A stretch of DNA of 64,000 nucleotides from Pseudomonas mosselii (GTDB lineage: Bacteria > Pseudomonadota > Gammaproteobacteria > Pseudomonadales > Pseudomonadaceae): positions 2,883,501 to 2,947,500 of the forward strand of contig NZ_CP081966.1 in assembly GCF_019823065.1 (NCBI RefSeq), given 5' to 3'. The translations under genes were made by a program, and so were the position numbers. Positions 16,296 to 25,938 of this stretch are shown here, one piece after another. The notes beneath the pieces were generated by a model. The model worked only from the letters and a program-made list of their open reading frames with translations, searched no databases and had not been told where the DNA came from. Numbering within the stretch: position 1 is the first letter of the stretch; each line of letters opens with the position of its first letter.

Positions 16296-17110
16296 TGCGC
16301 ATGCTCCGTGCGATTGAGCACCCGGCAGTGGGACGACACCGGGAAGTTGGCCAGCGCATCGAAGCCGCCACCCTGGTAGCCGAAGATCTTGCCGTCGCTG
16401 CGGTGGCGCGCCAGGTCGATCATCACCAGGCCCAGGGTGGGCACGATCTTCTCGCACCAGACGAACAGGTACAGCTGCTCGGCGATCTTGTAGTAGTACG
16501 CCCGGTCGGTGTCGCACAGCCCCTGCTCGACGCCCTTGAGGCACTGCCAGCTGTAGTAGTTGGCATTGAGGTAGATGTGCTCGTACTCCTCGGTGGGGCT
16601 GTAGCGGTAGTGGTTGCGCAGGCCGACCAGCTCGGTGGTCGGCGCGTGGGGACAGGCACCGGCCTGCCAGGGGCGGTCGAGGCTGCCGTGCAGGAAGCTG
16701 GCCTCTACGCCAGTCAGCGCTTCGCCGGCCAGGGCCAGGGCATACAGGCCGCGCTGAGTCCGGACCTGGTCGGGTAGGCGCCCGAGCACGGCGGTGAAGG
16801 CGTGCTCTAGGGTGTCGAGCACCAGCGACACCGACCAGGCCTGGCCGGCCTCGTGCTTGATGAAGTCGACCAGGTAGATCCCGGGGCGTACCGAAGTCGC
16901 CCGGTAGCCGGCGCTGCCGCTGCTGTGGCCGTCCGCGGCGCGCCAGTGCAGGCGCTCGCTGTCGAAGCGGTGTTCGATGACCCAGCCATTGGCGAAGTGC
17001 AGGGTAAGCGTGCGCCCGGACAGGTCGGCCAGTTGCGGCAGGATGAAGGCTTCGGGCGCGAAGCCATCGGCGAGGGCGCCCACGGTGATCCAGTCGGCGG
17101 TATTGGGCAT
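16292..17110 (-). CDS. moaF: MoaF-domain protein
   Basis: The 272-residue protein matches the MoaF family in two halves: an N-terminal lipocalin-like part with LTLHFANGWVIEHRFDSERLHW, and a C-terminal part with HYRYSPTEEYEHIYLNANYYSWQCLKG cut here for brevity to its key Tyr/His-rich core. MoaF was named in the monoamine regulon; its biochemistry is not settled. An AGGAG site lies before the ATG at 17110. It lies between the LuxR gene (76-bp gap) and the SDR gene (overlap). No signal peptide is seen, so it is cytosolic. Confidence 0.8.
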   Translation of the reverse strand: MPNTADWITVGALADGFAPEAFILPQLADLSGRTLTLHFANGWVIEHRFDSERLHWRAADGHSSGSAGYRATSVRPGIYLVDFIKHEAGQAWSVSLVLDTLEHAFTAVLGRLPDQVRTQRGLYALALAGEALTGVEASFLHGSLDRPWQAGACPHAPTTELVGLRNHYRYSPTEEYEHIYLNANYYSWQCLKGVEQGLCDTDRAYYYKIAEQLYLFVWCEKIVPTLGLVMIDLARHRSDGKIFGYQGGGFDALANFPVSSHCRVLNRTEHAQ

Positions 17111-17186
17111 GGCGGTGACTCCTGTGGTTGGGGTGGCCACAGGGTGCAACGGCGCGTCGGGCGACGGTATCAACCGTAAGGTTGAG

Positions 17187-17846
17187 TCACAGGTAGAGGC
17201 TGGCCACCAGCTCGGTGCGGTTGCGCACGCCGCGTTTGCGGAACAGGTTGATCAGGTGGGTCTTGACCGTCGGCAGGCCGACGCCCAGGGCGCGGGCGAT
17301 CAGCTTGTTGCTGCTGCCCTGGCGCAGCAGCTCGGCGATCTGCCGTTCCCGCGGCGTCAGTTCGACGGACGCGGGGGCGCACGCCAGCGGCTGGCTGGCC
17401 ACGGCGAGCTGCATCAGCCCGTGCAGGGGCAGCAGGCGTTCGAGTTCGTCGCCGCGAAACTCACCGAGGCTGGCGCAGCGCAGCAGCGAGACGCCGGCCA
17501 CGGGGCGGCCATCGGCCTGGGCGATGATCTCGACCACGTCCACCACCTGATGCTGCGCGAGGAAACACCGGTAGGTCTGGCCCTGGGCTTCGGGCAGGTG
17601 GGCCAGGCCCTGGCGCAGCGACACCACCGGGCGGCCGATGGCCAGGCAGCGTCCGGGCTGCAGCGGGTCGAAAGCCCGGTAGTGCTCGAGGTAGCGGGCA
17701 TGCATCGGTGCCTGCAGGTCCTGCAACAGGAAGTCGCAGGCCTGCTGCCCGGCATCGATGCGGTAGAACGCCGCCAGCGAGGCCGGCACCTGCTGGCTGA
17801 AAGCCTGCAGGCAGTAGCGGCCCAGGTCGTGGTTGGCACTGGCCAT
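17187..17846 (-). CDS. LuxR-type transcriptional regulator
   Basis: The 219-residue protein has a C-terminal LuxR helix-turn-helix (about 155-215: LTPRERQIAELLRQG, then NKLIARALGVGLPTVKTHL). The N-terminal part lacks a receiver Asp pattern and is probably a ligand-sensing or GAF-like domain. The ATG begins two bases after the stop of the aldehyde dehydrogenase gene, suggesting coupling, though the ribosome-binding site is weak. It likely controls this cluster in addition to the AraC-type regulator at 23772. Confidence 0.85.
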   Translation of the reverse strand: MASANHDLGRYCLQAFSQQVPASLAAFYRIDAGQQACDFLLQDLQAPMHARYLEHYRAFDPLQPGRCLAIGRPVVSLRQGLAHLPEAQGQTYRCFLAQHQVVDVVEIIAQADGRPVAGVSLLRCASLGEFRGDELERLLPLHGLMQLAVASQPLACAPASVELTPRERQIAELLRQGSSNKLIARALGVGLPTVKTHLINLFRKRGVRNRTELVASLYL

Positions 17847-17848
17847 GA

Positions 17849-19336
17849 TCAGTAGCGGATCATCACCGACTTCAGCTCGGTGAAGTCGTCGATGAACGCC
17901 GAGCCGAACTCGCGGCCGATACCCGAGGCCTTGATGCCGCCGAACGGCACCGCCGGGTCGAGCAGGGTGTGCATGTTGACCCATAGCGTCCCGGCATGGA
18001 TTTGCGGGATCAGGCGCATGGCCTTGCCCAGGTCGTTGGTCCACAGGCTCGCGCTCAGGCCGTAGGGTGAGGCGTTCATCAGCTGGATCAGTTCGTCTTC
18101 ATGATCATAGGGCAGGAAGGTCGCCACCGGGCCGAAGGTTTCCTGGTTGAGCAGGGTGTCACCTGCGTTGTTGGCAAGGATGACCGTGGGCTCGACGAAG
18201 CAGCCCGGACCTTCGCCGAGGCGTCCGCCATGGACGATGCGGTTGCCCTCGGCACGGGCGGTGGCGAACAGCTCGCCGAGCTTTTGCTGGTGTGGCTTGT
18301 TGGCCACCGGGCCGAATTGGGTGGTTTCGTCCAGCGGCGAGCCGATCTTCAGCTGGTCCAGGCGCTGGGACAGGGCCTCGAGCAGCGGGTCGAGGCGTGA
18401 GCGATGGACGTAGAAACGCTCGCCGGCGGCGCAGATCTGCCCGGAGTGCAGGAAACCGGCCTCGATGATGCCGTCCACCGCCTTGTCGACGGCGACGTCG
18501 GGCAGGAACGCCACCGCGTTCTTGCCGCCCAGCTCCAGGGTCGCCCGGGTCAGCTTGGCGCCCATGGCCGCTTGGCCGACCGCGATACCGGTGGGCACGG
18601 AGCCGGTGAACGACACCTTGTCGGTGCCAGGGTGCTCGACCAGCGCCTTGCCCACCTGGCCGGCGCCGGTCAGCACGTTGAGCGCGCCCGGCGGCAGGCC
18701 GGCCTCGCTGGCCAGCTCGGCGATGCGCAGCAGGGTCAGCGGGGTGAACTCGCTGGGCTTGAGCACGATGCTGCAGCCGGTGGTCAGGGCCGAGGCCAGC
18801 TTCCACAGGGCAATCATGGTGGCGAAGTTCCATGGCACGATGCCCACCACCACGCCCACCGGCTCGCGCAGGGTGAAGGCGCTGTAGCGTTCGCCGGCGA
18901 AGGAGGGCAGGGATGGGGTGATGGTCTGGCCGGTAATTTTGGTGGCCCAGCCGGCGTAATAGCGCAGGAAGTGCGCGGCCTGTTCCACCTCGAAGGCGCG
19001 GGCGATGCCGATCAGCTTGCCCGACTGCAGGGTTTCCAGCTGGGCCAGCTCCTCGCGGTTGGCCTCGAGCAGGTCGGCCAGGCGGAACAACACCGCGGCA
19101 CGGGCGGCGGGGCTGGTGCGCGACCAGCTGGCAAAACCCTTGCGGGACGATTCGACGGCGCACTCGACATCGGCAAGGTTGGCGTCGGCGACCTGGGCGA
19201 TGGCTTCGCCGTTGGCCGGGTTGTGCACGGTGATGCGGGCGGTGGATTGGCTGGCGACCGATGCGCCATGGATGTACAGACCGTGGTCACGGGCCAGGAA
19301 GGCGCTGACGCTGGGGAGGAGGGCGATGTCGCTCAT
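17849..19336 (-). CDS. Aldehyde dehydrogenase, phenylacetaldehyde dehydrogenase (FeaB) type
   Basis: NAD-dependent aldehyde dehydrogenase of 495 residues, the usual length. Catalytic Cys302 (SGQICAAGERF), Glu268 (LELGGKN) and Asn170 (PWNF) are all present. The overall sequence, with DHGLYIHG near the N-terminus and FTELKSVMIRY at the C-terminus, resembles FeaB/PadA phenylacetaldehyde dehydrogenases. It heads the minus-strand operon (ALDH, LuxR, MoaF, SDR, SDR, probably porin) and faces the monooxygenase operon. I infer that it oxidises an aryl-acetaldehyde-like intermediate to the acid. Confidence 0.9.
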   Translation of the reverse strand: MSDIALLPSVSAFLARDHGLYIHGASVASQSTARITVHNPANGEAIAQVADANLADVECAVESSRKGFASWSRTSPAARAAVLFRLADLLEANREELAQLETLQSGKLIGIARAFEVEQAAHFLRYYAGWATKITGQTITPSLPSFAGERYSAFTLREPVGVVVGIVPWNFATMIALWKLASALTTGCSIVLKPSEFTPLTLLRIAELASEAGLPPGALNVLTGAGQVGKALVEHPGTDKVSFTGSVPTGIAVGQAAMGAKLTRATLELGGKNAVAFLPDVAVDKAVDGIIEAGFLHSGQICAAGERFYVHRSRLDPLLEALSQRLDQLKIGSPLDETTQFGPVANKPHQQKLGELFATARAEGNRIVHGGRLGEGPGCFVEPTVILANNAGDTLLNQETFGPVATFLPYDHEDELIQLMNASPYGLSASLWTNDLGKAMRLIPQIHAGTLWVNMHTLLDPAVPFGGIKASGIGREFGSAFIDDFTELKSVMIRY

Positions 19337-19490
19337 GGCAGGGCTCCGGGTGGTTTGCCGAGGGCTTCGTGGGAGCGGGCTTGCTCCGCGATGGGCCTTA
19401 TTGCGGCCTGATTTCCCCCAGATTAAAGCCCGACACGCTGGTGATCTTGTCTGCCCATGCCGCCCCCATGACCCTGTCTGCCAGGTGCCA

Positions 19491-19523
19491 CGAAAAGTGC
19501 AATCCGAGGTGCGGAAGTTGCAT
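19491..19523 (+). promoter_or_regulatory. Direct repeats spaced 21 bp (AraC-type site candidate)
   Basis: CGAAAAGTGCAA and CGGAAGTTGCAT (8 of 12 identical) start 21 bp apart, two helical turns, in the divergent region between the ALDH and monooxygenase genes. AraC-family activators bind such direct repeats, and a FeaR-like AraC protein is encoded at 23772-24737. The site lies about 90 bp before the monooxygenase start. Confidence 0.4.
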
Positions 19524-19611
19524 TTTCCGGCTCGGCCACGGCTCCCATACTGACCCGGCATTCATCAGTGAGCGGCCCATTCCGGGCAGCGTTCGCCAGG
19601 GTCCAATAACA

Positions 19612-20793
19612 ATGAGCCAGACCATGAAAAAGCCAAATTCCCTGCTCGAAGACCTCAAGCCCCTGCTGCCGGCCATCGCCGCTCGCGCCGACCAGGCCGA
19701 GCGCGAGCGCAGCGTGCCCGTCGAGAATATCGCCGCGCTCAAGGCCATTGGCCTGCACAAGGCCTTCCTGCCCAGGCATTACGGCGGCCTGGAAATAAGC
19801 CTGCCACAGTTCGCCGAATGCATCGCCGCGCTGGCCGGCGCCTGCGCCAGCACTGCCTGGGCTATGAGCCTGCTGTGCACCCACAGTCATCAGCTGGCGA
19901 TGTTCCCGGCACGCTTGCAGGACGAGATCTGGGGCCGTGACCCGGACGCCACCGCCAGCAGCAGCATCGCGCCGTTCGGTCGCACCGAGGAAGTCGAGGG
20001 CGGCGTGCTGTTCAGCGGCGAGATGGGCTGGAGCAGCGGCTGCGACCACGCCGAGTGGGCGATCATGGGCTTTCGCCGGGCCAACCCTGAGGGCGGCCAG
20101 GACTACTGCTTCGCCGTGCTGCCGCGCAGCGACTACCAGATCCGCGACGACTGGTTCGCCGCCGGCATGCGCGCCAGTGGCAGCCGCACGCTGATCGTCG
20201 AGCGCGCCTTTGTGCCCGAACACCGTATCCAGAAGGCCAGGGACATGATGGAGGGCCAGTCGGCGGGCTTCGGGCTGTACCCGGACAGCGCGATCTATTT
20301 CAACCCCTACCGGCCATACTTCGCCAGCGGGTTCTCCACGGTCAGCCTGGGCATCGCCGAGCGCATGCTCGAGGTCTTCAGGGACAAGACCCGCAACCGC
20401 GTGCGCGCCTACACCGGCGCCGCCGTCGGCGCGGCCACCCCGGCGCTGATGCGCCTGGCCGAGTCCACCCACCAGGTCGCCGCGGCGCGGGCGCTGCTGG
20501 AAAAGAGCTGGGAGCAGATCGCCGAGTACAGCGCCCGGCACCAATACCCGACGCGCACCGAGCTTACGTACTGGCGCACCAACCAGGGCTACGCGGTCAA
20601 GTTGTGCATCCAGGCCGTGGATCGGCTGATGGAGGCGGCTGGCGGCGGCGCCTGGTTTGACGGTAACGAGCTGCAGCGGCTGTTCCGCGATGCGCACATG
20701 ACCGGCGCGCATGCCTACACCGACTACGACGTCTGCGCGCAGATCCTCGGGCGCGAGTTGATGGGGCTGGAGCCGGATCCGGCGATGACCTGA
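19612..20793 (+). CDS. Flavin-dependent monooxygenase (acyl-CoA dehydrogenase fold, HpaB-C2/HsaA type)
   Basis: This 393-residue protein has the acyl-CoA dehydrogenase fold but belongs with the reduced-flavin oxygenases (4-hydroxyphenylacetate hydroxylase C2, HsaA, IacA). It lacks the acyl-CoA dehydrogenase signature blocks and is followed directly by a flavin reductase gene. Marker segments: HYGGLEISLPQFAECIAALAG in the N-terminal part and GGGAWFDGNELQRLFRDAHM near the C-terminus. The reductase would supply FMNH2 or FADH2, and the oxygenase would hydroxylate an aromatic substrate. MKKPNSLL four codons later is an alternative start. Confidence 0.87.
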   Translation: MSQTMKKPNSLLEDLKPLLPAIAARADQAERERSVPVENIAALKAIGLHKAFLPRHYGGLEISLPQFAECIAALAGACASTAWAMSLLCTHSHQLAMFPARLQDEIWGRDPDATASSSIAPFGRTEEVEGGVLFSGEMGWSSGCDHAEWAIMGFRRANPEGGQDYCFAVLPRSDYQIRDDWFAAGMRASGSRTLIVERAFVPEHRIQKARDMMEGQSAGFGLYPDSAIYFNPYRPYFASGFSTVSLGIAERMLEVFRDKTRNRVRAYTGAAVGAATPALMRLAESTHQVAAARALLEKSWEQIAEYSARHQYPTRTELTYWRTNQGYAVKLCIQAVDRLMEAAGGGAWFDGNELQRLFRDAHMTGAHAYTDYDVCAQILGRELMGLEPDPAMT

Positions 20794-20807
20794 GCTTCAG
20801 CCGATGA

Positions 20808-21368
<561 letters not shown>

Positions 21369-21407
21369 ATGGTTCGAGGTATTCGACATTAGAGTTGCAG
21401 TGCCTGT

Positions 21408-21441
21408 GAGATCGAGTGCCGCCCGCGCGGCGCTCGATCTC
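21408..21441 (+). repeat. 15-bp stem-loop between flavin reductase and permease genes
   Basis: GAGATCGAGTGCCGC and GCGGCGCTCGATCTC pair over 15 bases with one G-T wobble and a four-base loop. A related block is at about 13207-13232, so this is probably a repeated extragenic palindrome. It may also separate the monooxygenase operon from the permease, although there is no T-run. Confidence 0.6.
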
Positions 21442-21577
21442 AAGAGCGCTGCAAGACTATCGCCAAGCACCTGGCAACACGGATCAAGCCCTGCGGCAGG
21501 CAGTGGCAAGACCCGCCCGGGTGCAGGCCGCAAAGTGACAGGGAAGAATCTTTCCCTCGTCCACCCAGGGCCCACCC

Positions 21578-23077
21578 ATGACAATCAACAATAAGCTCAC
21601 CGAGCACCTCAACCGTGGCAGCGTCGGCTTCCCCACCGCGCTGGCCAGCACCGTCGGCCTGATCATGGCCAGCCCCGTGATCCTCACCGCGACCATGGGC
21701 TTCGGCATCGGCGGCAGCGCCTTCGCCGTGGCCATGGTGATCGCCGCGGTGATGATGCTGGCGCAGTCGACTACCTTCGCCGAGGCGGCGGCGATCCTGC
21801 CGACCACCGGCTCCGTCTACGACTACATCAACTGCGGCCTGGGCCGTTTCTTCGCCATCACCGGCACTCTGTCGGCGTACCTGATCGTGCATGTGTTCGC
21901 CGGCACCGCCGAGACCATCCTCTCCGGGGTCATGGCCCTGGTGAACTTCGAGCACCTCAACACCCTGGCCGAGTCGGCCGGTGGTTCGTGGTTGCTGGGC
22001 GTGGGTTTCGTGCTGGTGTTCGGCGTGCTCAACGCTTTCGGCGTGAGCGCTTTTGGCCGCGCCGAAGTGGTGCTGACCTTCGGCATGTGGACCACGCTGA
22101 TGGTGTTTGGCGTGCTTGGCCTGATCGCGGCGCCCGCCGTGGAGCTGGACGGGCCGTTCGGCGTGTCGCTGGTCGGCACCGACCTGATGACCATTCTGTC
22201 GCTGGTGGGCATGGCCATGTTCATGTTCGTCGGTTGCGAATTCGTCACCCCGCTGGCCCCGGAACTGCGCCGCTCGGCCTGGGTCATGCCCAAGGCCATG
22301 GCCCTGGGTTTGTTCGGCGTGGCCAGCTGCATGTTCATCTACGGCGCGGCGATGAAGCGCCAGGTGGAGAACGTCGTGCTTGACGCCGCCAGCGGCGTGC
22401 ACCTGCTGGACACGCCCATGGCCATCCCGCGTTTCGCCGAGCAGGTGATGGGCGATATTGGCCCGGTGTGGCTGGGCATCGGCTTCCTGTTCGCCGGCGC
22501 CGCCACCATCAACACGCTGATGGCCGGGGTGCCGCGGATTCTCTACGGCATGGCGGTGGACGGGGCGCTGCCCAAGGTGTTCACCTACCTGCACCCACGG
22601 TTCAAGACGCCGTTGCTGTGCATCCTGGTGGTGGCGCTGATCCCGTGCCTGCACGCCTGGTACCTGGGCGGCAACACCGACAATATCCTGCACCTGGTGC
22701 TGGCGGCGGTGTGCGCCTGGAGCACCGCGTACCTGCTGGTGACCCTGTCGGTGGTGATCCTGCGCATCCGCCGGCCGGACCTGCCCCGCGCCTACCGCTC
22801 GCCGTGGTTCCCGCTGCCGCAGATCGTCTCCAGCATCGGCATACTGCTGGGCATGTGGTTCATCACCCCGCCGGGCATGAACCCGGCCGATGTCTACGTG
22901 CCGTTCGCCGTGATGCTCGGCGCCACCGCGGCCTACGCGCTGTTCTGGACGCTGTGTGTGCAGAAGGTCAACCCGTTCCGCCCGGCGCGGGTCGAGGACG
23001 TGCTGGAGAAGGAGTTCGCCGCCGAACCCGGTCATTCTCACCACGAGCAGGTGCGCCATGTCGGCAAGCTGGCTTGA
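21578..23077 (+). CDS. APC-superfamily amino acid/amine permease
   Basis: This 499-residue inner-membrane permease has about 12 hydrophobic helices. The first carries GLIMASPVILTATMGFGIGG in the position of the unwound helix 1 of APC transporters, followed by FAEAAAILPTTGSVYDYI, the typical helix 2-3 block. The C-terminal tail is cytosolic and His-rich (GHSHHEQVRH). Its position beside a catabolic island and a FeaR-like regulator suggests uptake of an amine or aromatic amino acid. It overlaps the DUF3156 gene by 20 bases. Confidence 0.9.
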   Translation: MTINNKLTEHLNRGSVGFPTALASTVGLIMASPVILTATMGFGIGGSAFAVAMVIAAVMMLAQSTTFAEAAAILPTTGSVYDYINCGLGRFFAITGTLSAYLIVHVFAGTAETILSGVMALVNFEHLNTLAESAGGSWLLGVGFVLVFGVLNAFGVSAFGRAEVVLTFGMWTTLMVFGVLGLIAAPAVELDGPFGVSLVGTDLMTILSLVGMAMFMFVGCEFVTPLAPELRRSAWVMPKAMALGLFGVASCMFIYGAAMKRQVENVVLDAASGVHLLDTPMAIPRFAEQVMGDIGPVWLGIGFLFAGAATINTLMAGVPRILYGMAVDGALPKVFTYLHPRFKTPLLCILVVALIPCLHAWYLGGNTDNILHLVLAAVCAWSTAYLLVTLSVVILRIRRPDLPRAYRSPWFPLPQIVSSIGILLGMWFITPPGMNPADVYVPFAVMLGATAAYALFWTLCVQKVNPFRPARVEDVLEKEFAAEPGHSHHEQVRHVGKLA

Positions 23078-23621
23078 ACGCCTGACCGGCCCACGCACCC
23101 CGGCCGGTTATCGGCCTGGGGCGACCTTGCAGCGGGTGTGGCGAAACCTGGGATTGACGGATTTGCAATCCGCAGCATCGTTTACCTACCGCGAAGATGG
23201 CCCTCGGATCGAAGTGCGCGAGCGCACTGAGAGCCATCTGCTGATGCATCTGGTGCTGTGCGAGTTCATCCTGCAGGTGCCTGCCTTGGGGCAGGGCGCG
23301 GTGCGGGTGGAACTGCACCATACCGGGGCGTTGCGCCGAACGGGGCTGGCATGCCGCCTGCGGGGCGGCGATCAGGTGCTGTTCGAAGCGCTGCGCGAGC
23401 GCCTCGGGCGTGCTCAGGCTGTATTGATGCCGCTGGATTTCAAGCGCCTGGCCATCGAGTGCCGCGACGGTCAGTGGCGGGTAACCCTGGAGCATATGGG
23501 CGCCAGCGAGGTGGTCAATCGGGTGCCCGCGTTTCGCCGCTACATCCCCCTCGACATTGAGCAGCGCAAGCATCTCTGGCGAGCTTTCGATGCGCTGCAA
23601 CTGATGCTGAGCGACCTGTAG
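23058..23621 (+). CDS. DUF3156-family protein
   Basis: A 187-residue soluble protein with no signal peptide or membrane segment. Its sequence and its overlap with an amino acid permease gene fit DUF3156, a pseudomonad family usually found right after such a permease. The repeated layout suggests an accessory role to transport or substrate handling, but no activity is known to me. The ATG at 23058 lies inside the permease's 3' end, so expression is probably coupled. Confidence 0.75.
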   Translation: MSASWLERLTGPRTPAGYRPGATLQRVWRNLGLTDLQSAASFTYREDGPRIEVRERTESHLLMHLVLCEFILQVPALGQGAVRVELHHTGALRRTGLACRLRGGDQVLFEALRERLGRAQAVLMPLDFKRLAIECRDGQWRVTLEHMGASEVVNRVPAFRRYIPLDIEQRKHLWRAFDALQLMLSDL

Positions 23622-23715
23622 AGCCAGGGGCCGCTTTGCGGCCTTGTGTCTTGCTCAATTCACCTGGCACGGAACCTGCTGCCAACACCGGCAAATAATG
23701 ACAGTTGTACGCTCA

Positions 23716-23733
23716 TTGATAACATGTTAACAA
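23716..23733. promoter_or_regulatory. Near-perfect palindrome upstream of the AraC-type gene
   Basis: TTGATAACATGTTAACAA is an 18-base palindrome apart from one mismatched pair, 38 bp before the regulator's ATG in an AT-rich stretch. It could be an autoregulatory operator or part of the promoter. Confidence 0.4.
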
Positions 23734-23771
23734 TTAGCGCATAACAACAACGCCCGCGTGTGGAGGTTGCC

Positions 23772-24737
23772 ATGCCCCAGCCCGTCACTCAGTGCAACGC
23801 CAGACCCGCCTTGGACGGCCTGGAGCGCTGGACCACGGCCATGCAGAAGGTCTGCGGCCGGTTCCAGACCGAACTGGCCTTCAACCGCTCGCTGTTCATC
23901 GGCGAGATCTCGACCTACAACCGCGCCGGCCTGGCCCTGGCCAACCTGCGCACCAACGCCGGCACTATCCGCCGCCTGGGCGACAACCCCGACCGCGACG
24001 ACGACCAGCATTGCTTCCTGGTCAGCCAGCGCATGGGTTACTCGCAGATCACCCAGGATGGCGTGAGCATCCAGCTGTCGCCGGGCGAACTGCTGCTGAT
24101 GGACTCGGTGGGCCCGTGCGAGATCACCCCGTTCGGCCTGATCGAGCATGTCTCGCTGTCATTGTCTCGCGAGCAGGTGCGCAAGCACGTGACCGGGCAG
24201 GGCGCGACCTTCGGCAAGATCTCCTCGACCAACGCCTGCGGGCGCATGCTGCACCTGCTGATGGACCAGTTGTGCCGCGAAGGCGACGAGGCCGGGGAAA
24301 CCCAGGGCGAGGCACTGCAGGCGGCGTTCATCGCCTTGCTGGAGCCAGGTTTCGAGCGTGGTGACGACAATCCCGGATCGCTCGCCGGGCTCAGCGGCGC
24401 CAGCCTGCGCGGCTACGTGCAGAAGGTCATCGACGAGTCGCTGGGCCAGCCGGGCCTGACCCCGGCAAACCTGGCCGAGCGCCTGAGCATCTCGGTGCGT
24501 CATCTGTACCGTCTGTTCGAGGAGGAGGGCGACAGCGTCTGCCGCTACATCCAGCGTTCACGCCTCAAGCGCAGCGCGGATGACCTGTCCAACCCGTTCC
24601 TCAAGCGCGAGTCGATCACCTCGATTGCCTACAAGTGGGGATTCACCGACTCGGCGCATTTCAGCCGGGCATTCAAGAAGCACTTCGAGCAGTCGCCGAA
24701 GGATTTCCGGGCGATGGCTCTGATGCCTGGGCGGTAA
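23772..24737 (+). CDS. AraC-family transcriptional regulator, FeaR-like
   Basis: The 321-residue protein has an N-terminal cupin-like sensing domain of the AraC-binding-like type (about 40-200) and a C-terminal double helix-turn-helix (about 215-315), including LAERLSISVRHLYRLFEEEG and SITSIAYKWGFTDSAHFSRAFKKHF. FeaR activates phenylethylamine/tyramine catabolism in enterobacteria, and a FeaB-like aldehyde dehydrogenase sits 4 kb away. That link is the best clue to what this island handles. The ATG has GGAGG upstream; a GTG four codons earlier is less likely. Confidence 0.88.
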   Translation: MPQPVTQCNARPALDGLERWTTAMQKVCGRFQTELAFNRSLFIGEISTYNRAGLALANLRTNAGTIRRLGDNPDRDDDQHCFLVSQRMGYSQITQDGVSIQLSPGELLLMDSVGPCEITPFGLIEHVSLSLSREQVRKHVTGQGATFGKISSTNACGRMLHLLMDQLCREGDEAGETQGEALQAAFIALLEPGFERGDDNPGSLAGLSGASLRGYVQKVIDESLGQPGLTPANLAERLSISVRHLYRLFEEEGDSVCRYIQRSRLKRSADDLSNPFLKRESITSIAYKWGFTDSAHFSRAFKKHFEQSPKDFRAMALMPGR

Positions 24738-24739
24738 GG

Positions 24740-24818
24740 ACATCGCGGGGCAAGCCCGCTCCGACTAGGTTCTCATCGAACCTGTGGGAGCGGCGGTGCG
24801 CCGATGCGGCTTGCCCAC
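24740..24818. repeat. REP elements between the AraC and amidohydrolase genes
   Basis: A REP core (TCGCGGGGCAAGCCCGCTCC) is followed by a degenerate inverted partner (GTGGGAGCGGCGGTGCGCCG ... GGCTTGCCC). It lies between two convergent genes. Confidence 0.75.
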
Positions 24819-24828
24819 GATGATGCAG

Positions 24829-25938
24829 TCAGACCAGACGCGCTCGCAGCCCTTCTACGTACTGCGCCACAAAACACCCATGTTCCGCCCCCGGCTGCTG
24901 CAACTCGATGAATGCCAGCATCGGGTCTTCCACCGCTGTCCTCACCCCCACCAACTCCTCCATCACCGCCAACCCACAGAACGGCACATAGGCCTCGGCA
25001 TACCCACCCTCGTGCACCATCACCAATCGCCCTGAGCACAGCTGCTCGGCGGTCTCGCGCAGCATCCGCGTCATGACCCGGAACGACTCGCTGTGCAGCA
25101 GCATCCGCGCCAGCGGATCGACCGCGTTGGCGTCATAGCCGCAGGCCACCACGATCAACTCCGGCTGGAAGCGCTGCAATGCTGGCAACACGATCTGCTC
25201 CATCGCCTGCAGGTAACCCGCATGCCCGGTACCGGCCGGCAACGGAATGTTCAGGTTGCAGCCCTCGCCATCGCCCACGCCGCGTTCATCGGCGCCGCTG
25301 TAGCCCGGTGGGTAGCAATGCTCCTGGTGCAGGGACACGGTCAGCACGTCACCGCGCTGGGCATAGATCGACTGGGTGCCGTTGCCGTGGTGCACGTCCC
25401 AGTCGATCACCGCCACCCGTCCCAGGCCGTGGCGTGCCTTGGCCGCCTCAATAGCGATGGGGATGTTGGCCAGGAAGCAGAAGCCCATGGCCTGGTCGGC
25501 CAGGCAGTGGTGCCCCGGCGGGCGCGACAGCGCGTAGGCATTGTCGGCTTCGCCGCGCAGTACCGCGTCAACAGCGGCGATGGCCAGGCCAGCGGAGAGC
25601 CTGGCGATCTCGAAGGTGCCCGGGCCGATCGGCGCCTGCAGCCCCAGTTCGCCGCCACCGGCATCGCTCAGCGCCTTGAAGCGCGCCAGGTAATGCGACG
25701 GGTGCACGCGCAGCAGGTCGGCGTCGCTGGCGGCTTCGGCGCTGCGCTGCAGCAACTGGCGCGACAGGCCCGAGACGTCCATCAGGTTCTTCAGGCGTCG
25801 CTTGGTTTCCGGCGACTCGGCAAAGCCCGCGGCGGCGGGGGGCTGCACCCAACCGCCGACTGGCAGGGTGAGGGCATGCAGCCCGGCGCTGTGCCAGAAG
25901 CACAGTTCGTCGGAGAAAAACGCGGTACGGCGGCTCAT
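24829..25938 (-). CDS. Class II histone deacetylase-like amidohydrolase
   Basis: Bacterial members of this zinc-dependent family split acyl-amides such as acetylpolyamines. The 369-residue protein keeps the active site: His143/His144 (RPPGHHC), zinc ligands Asp181 and His183 (IDWDVHHGNGTQ) and Asp269 (ACGYDANAVDP), and catalytic Tyr313 (EGGYAEAY). There is no signal peptide. Its ATG overlaps the stop of the MFS gene by four bases, and the MFS, outer-membrane channel and LuxR genes form one unit with it. I infer that an imported N-acyl compound is deacylated here; the substrate is unknown. Confidence 0.92.
   Translation of the reverse strand: MSRRTAFFSDELCFWHSAGLHALTLPVGGWVQPPAAAGFAESPETKRRLKNLMDVSGLSRQLLQRSAEAASDADLLRVHPSHYLARFKALSDAGGGELGLQAPIGPGTFEIARLSAGLAIAAVDAVLRGEADNAYALSRPPGHHCLADQAMGFCFLANIPIAIEAAKARHGLGRVAVIDWDVHHGNGTQSIYAQRGDVLTVSLHQEHCYPPGYSGADERGVGDGEGCNLNIPLPAGTGHAGYLQAMEQIVLPALQRFQPELIVVACGYDANAVDPLARMLLHSESFRVMTRMLRETAEQLCSGRLVMVHEGGYAEAYVPFCGLAVMEELVGVRTAVEDPMLAFIELQQPGAEHGCFVAQYVEGLRARLV

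Noticed and set aside
21440..23098. A 552-codon minus-strand open frame
   Set aside because: It is antisense to the APC permease; its His/Gln/Arg-rich translation is a high-GC shadow.
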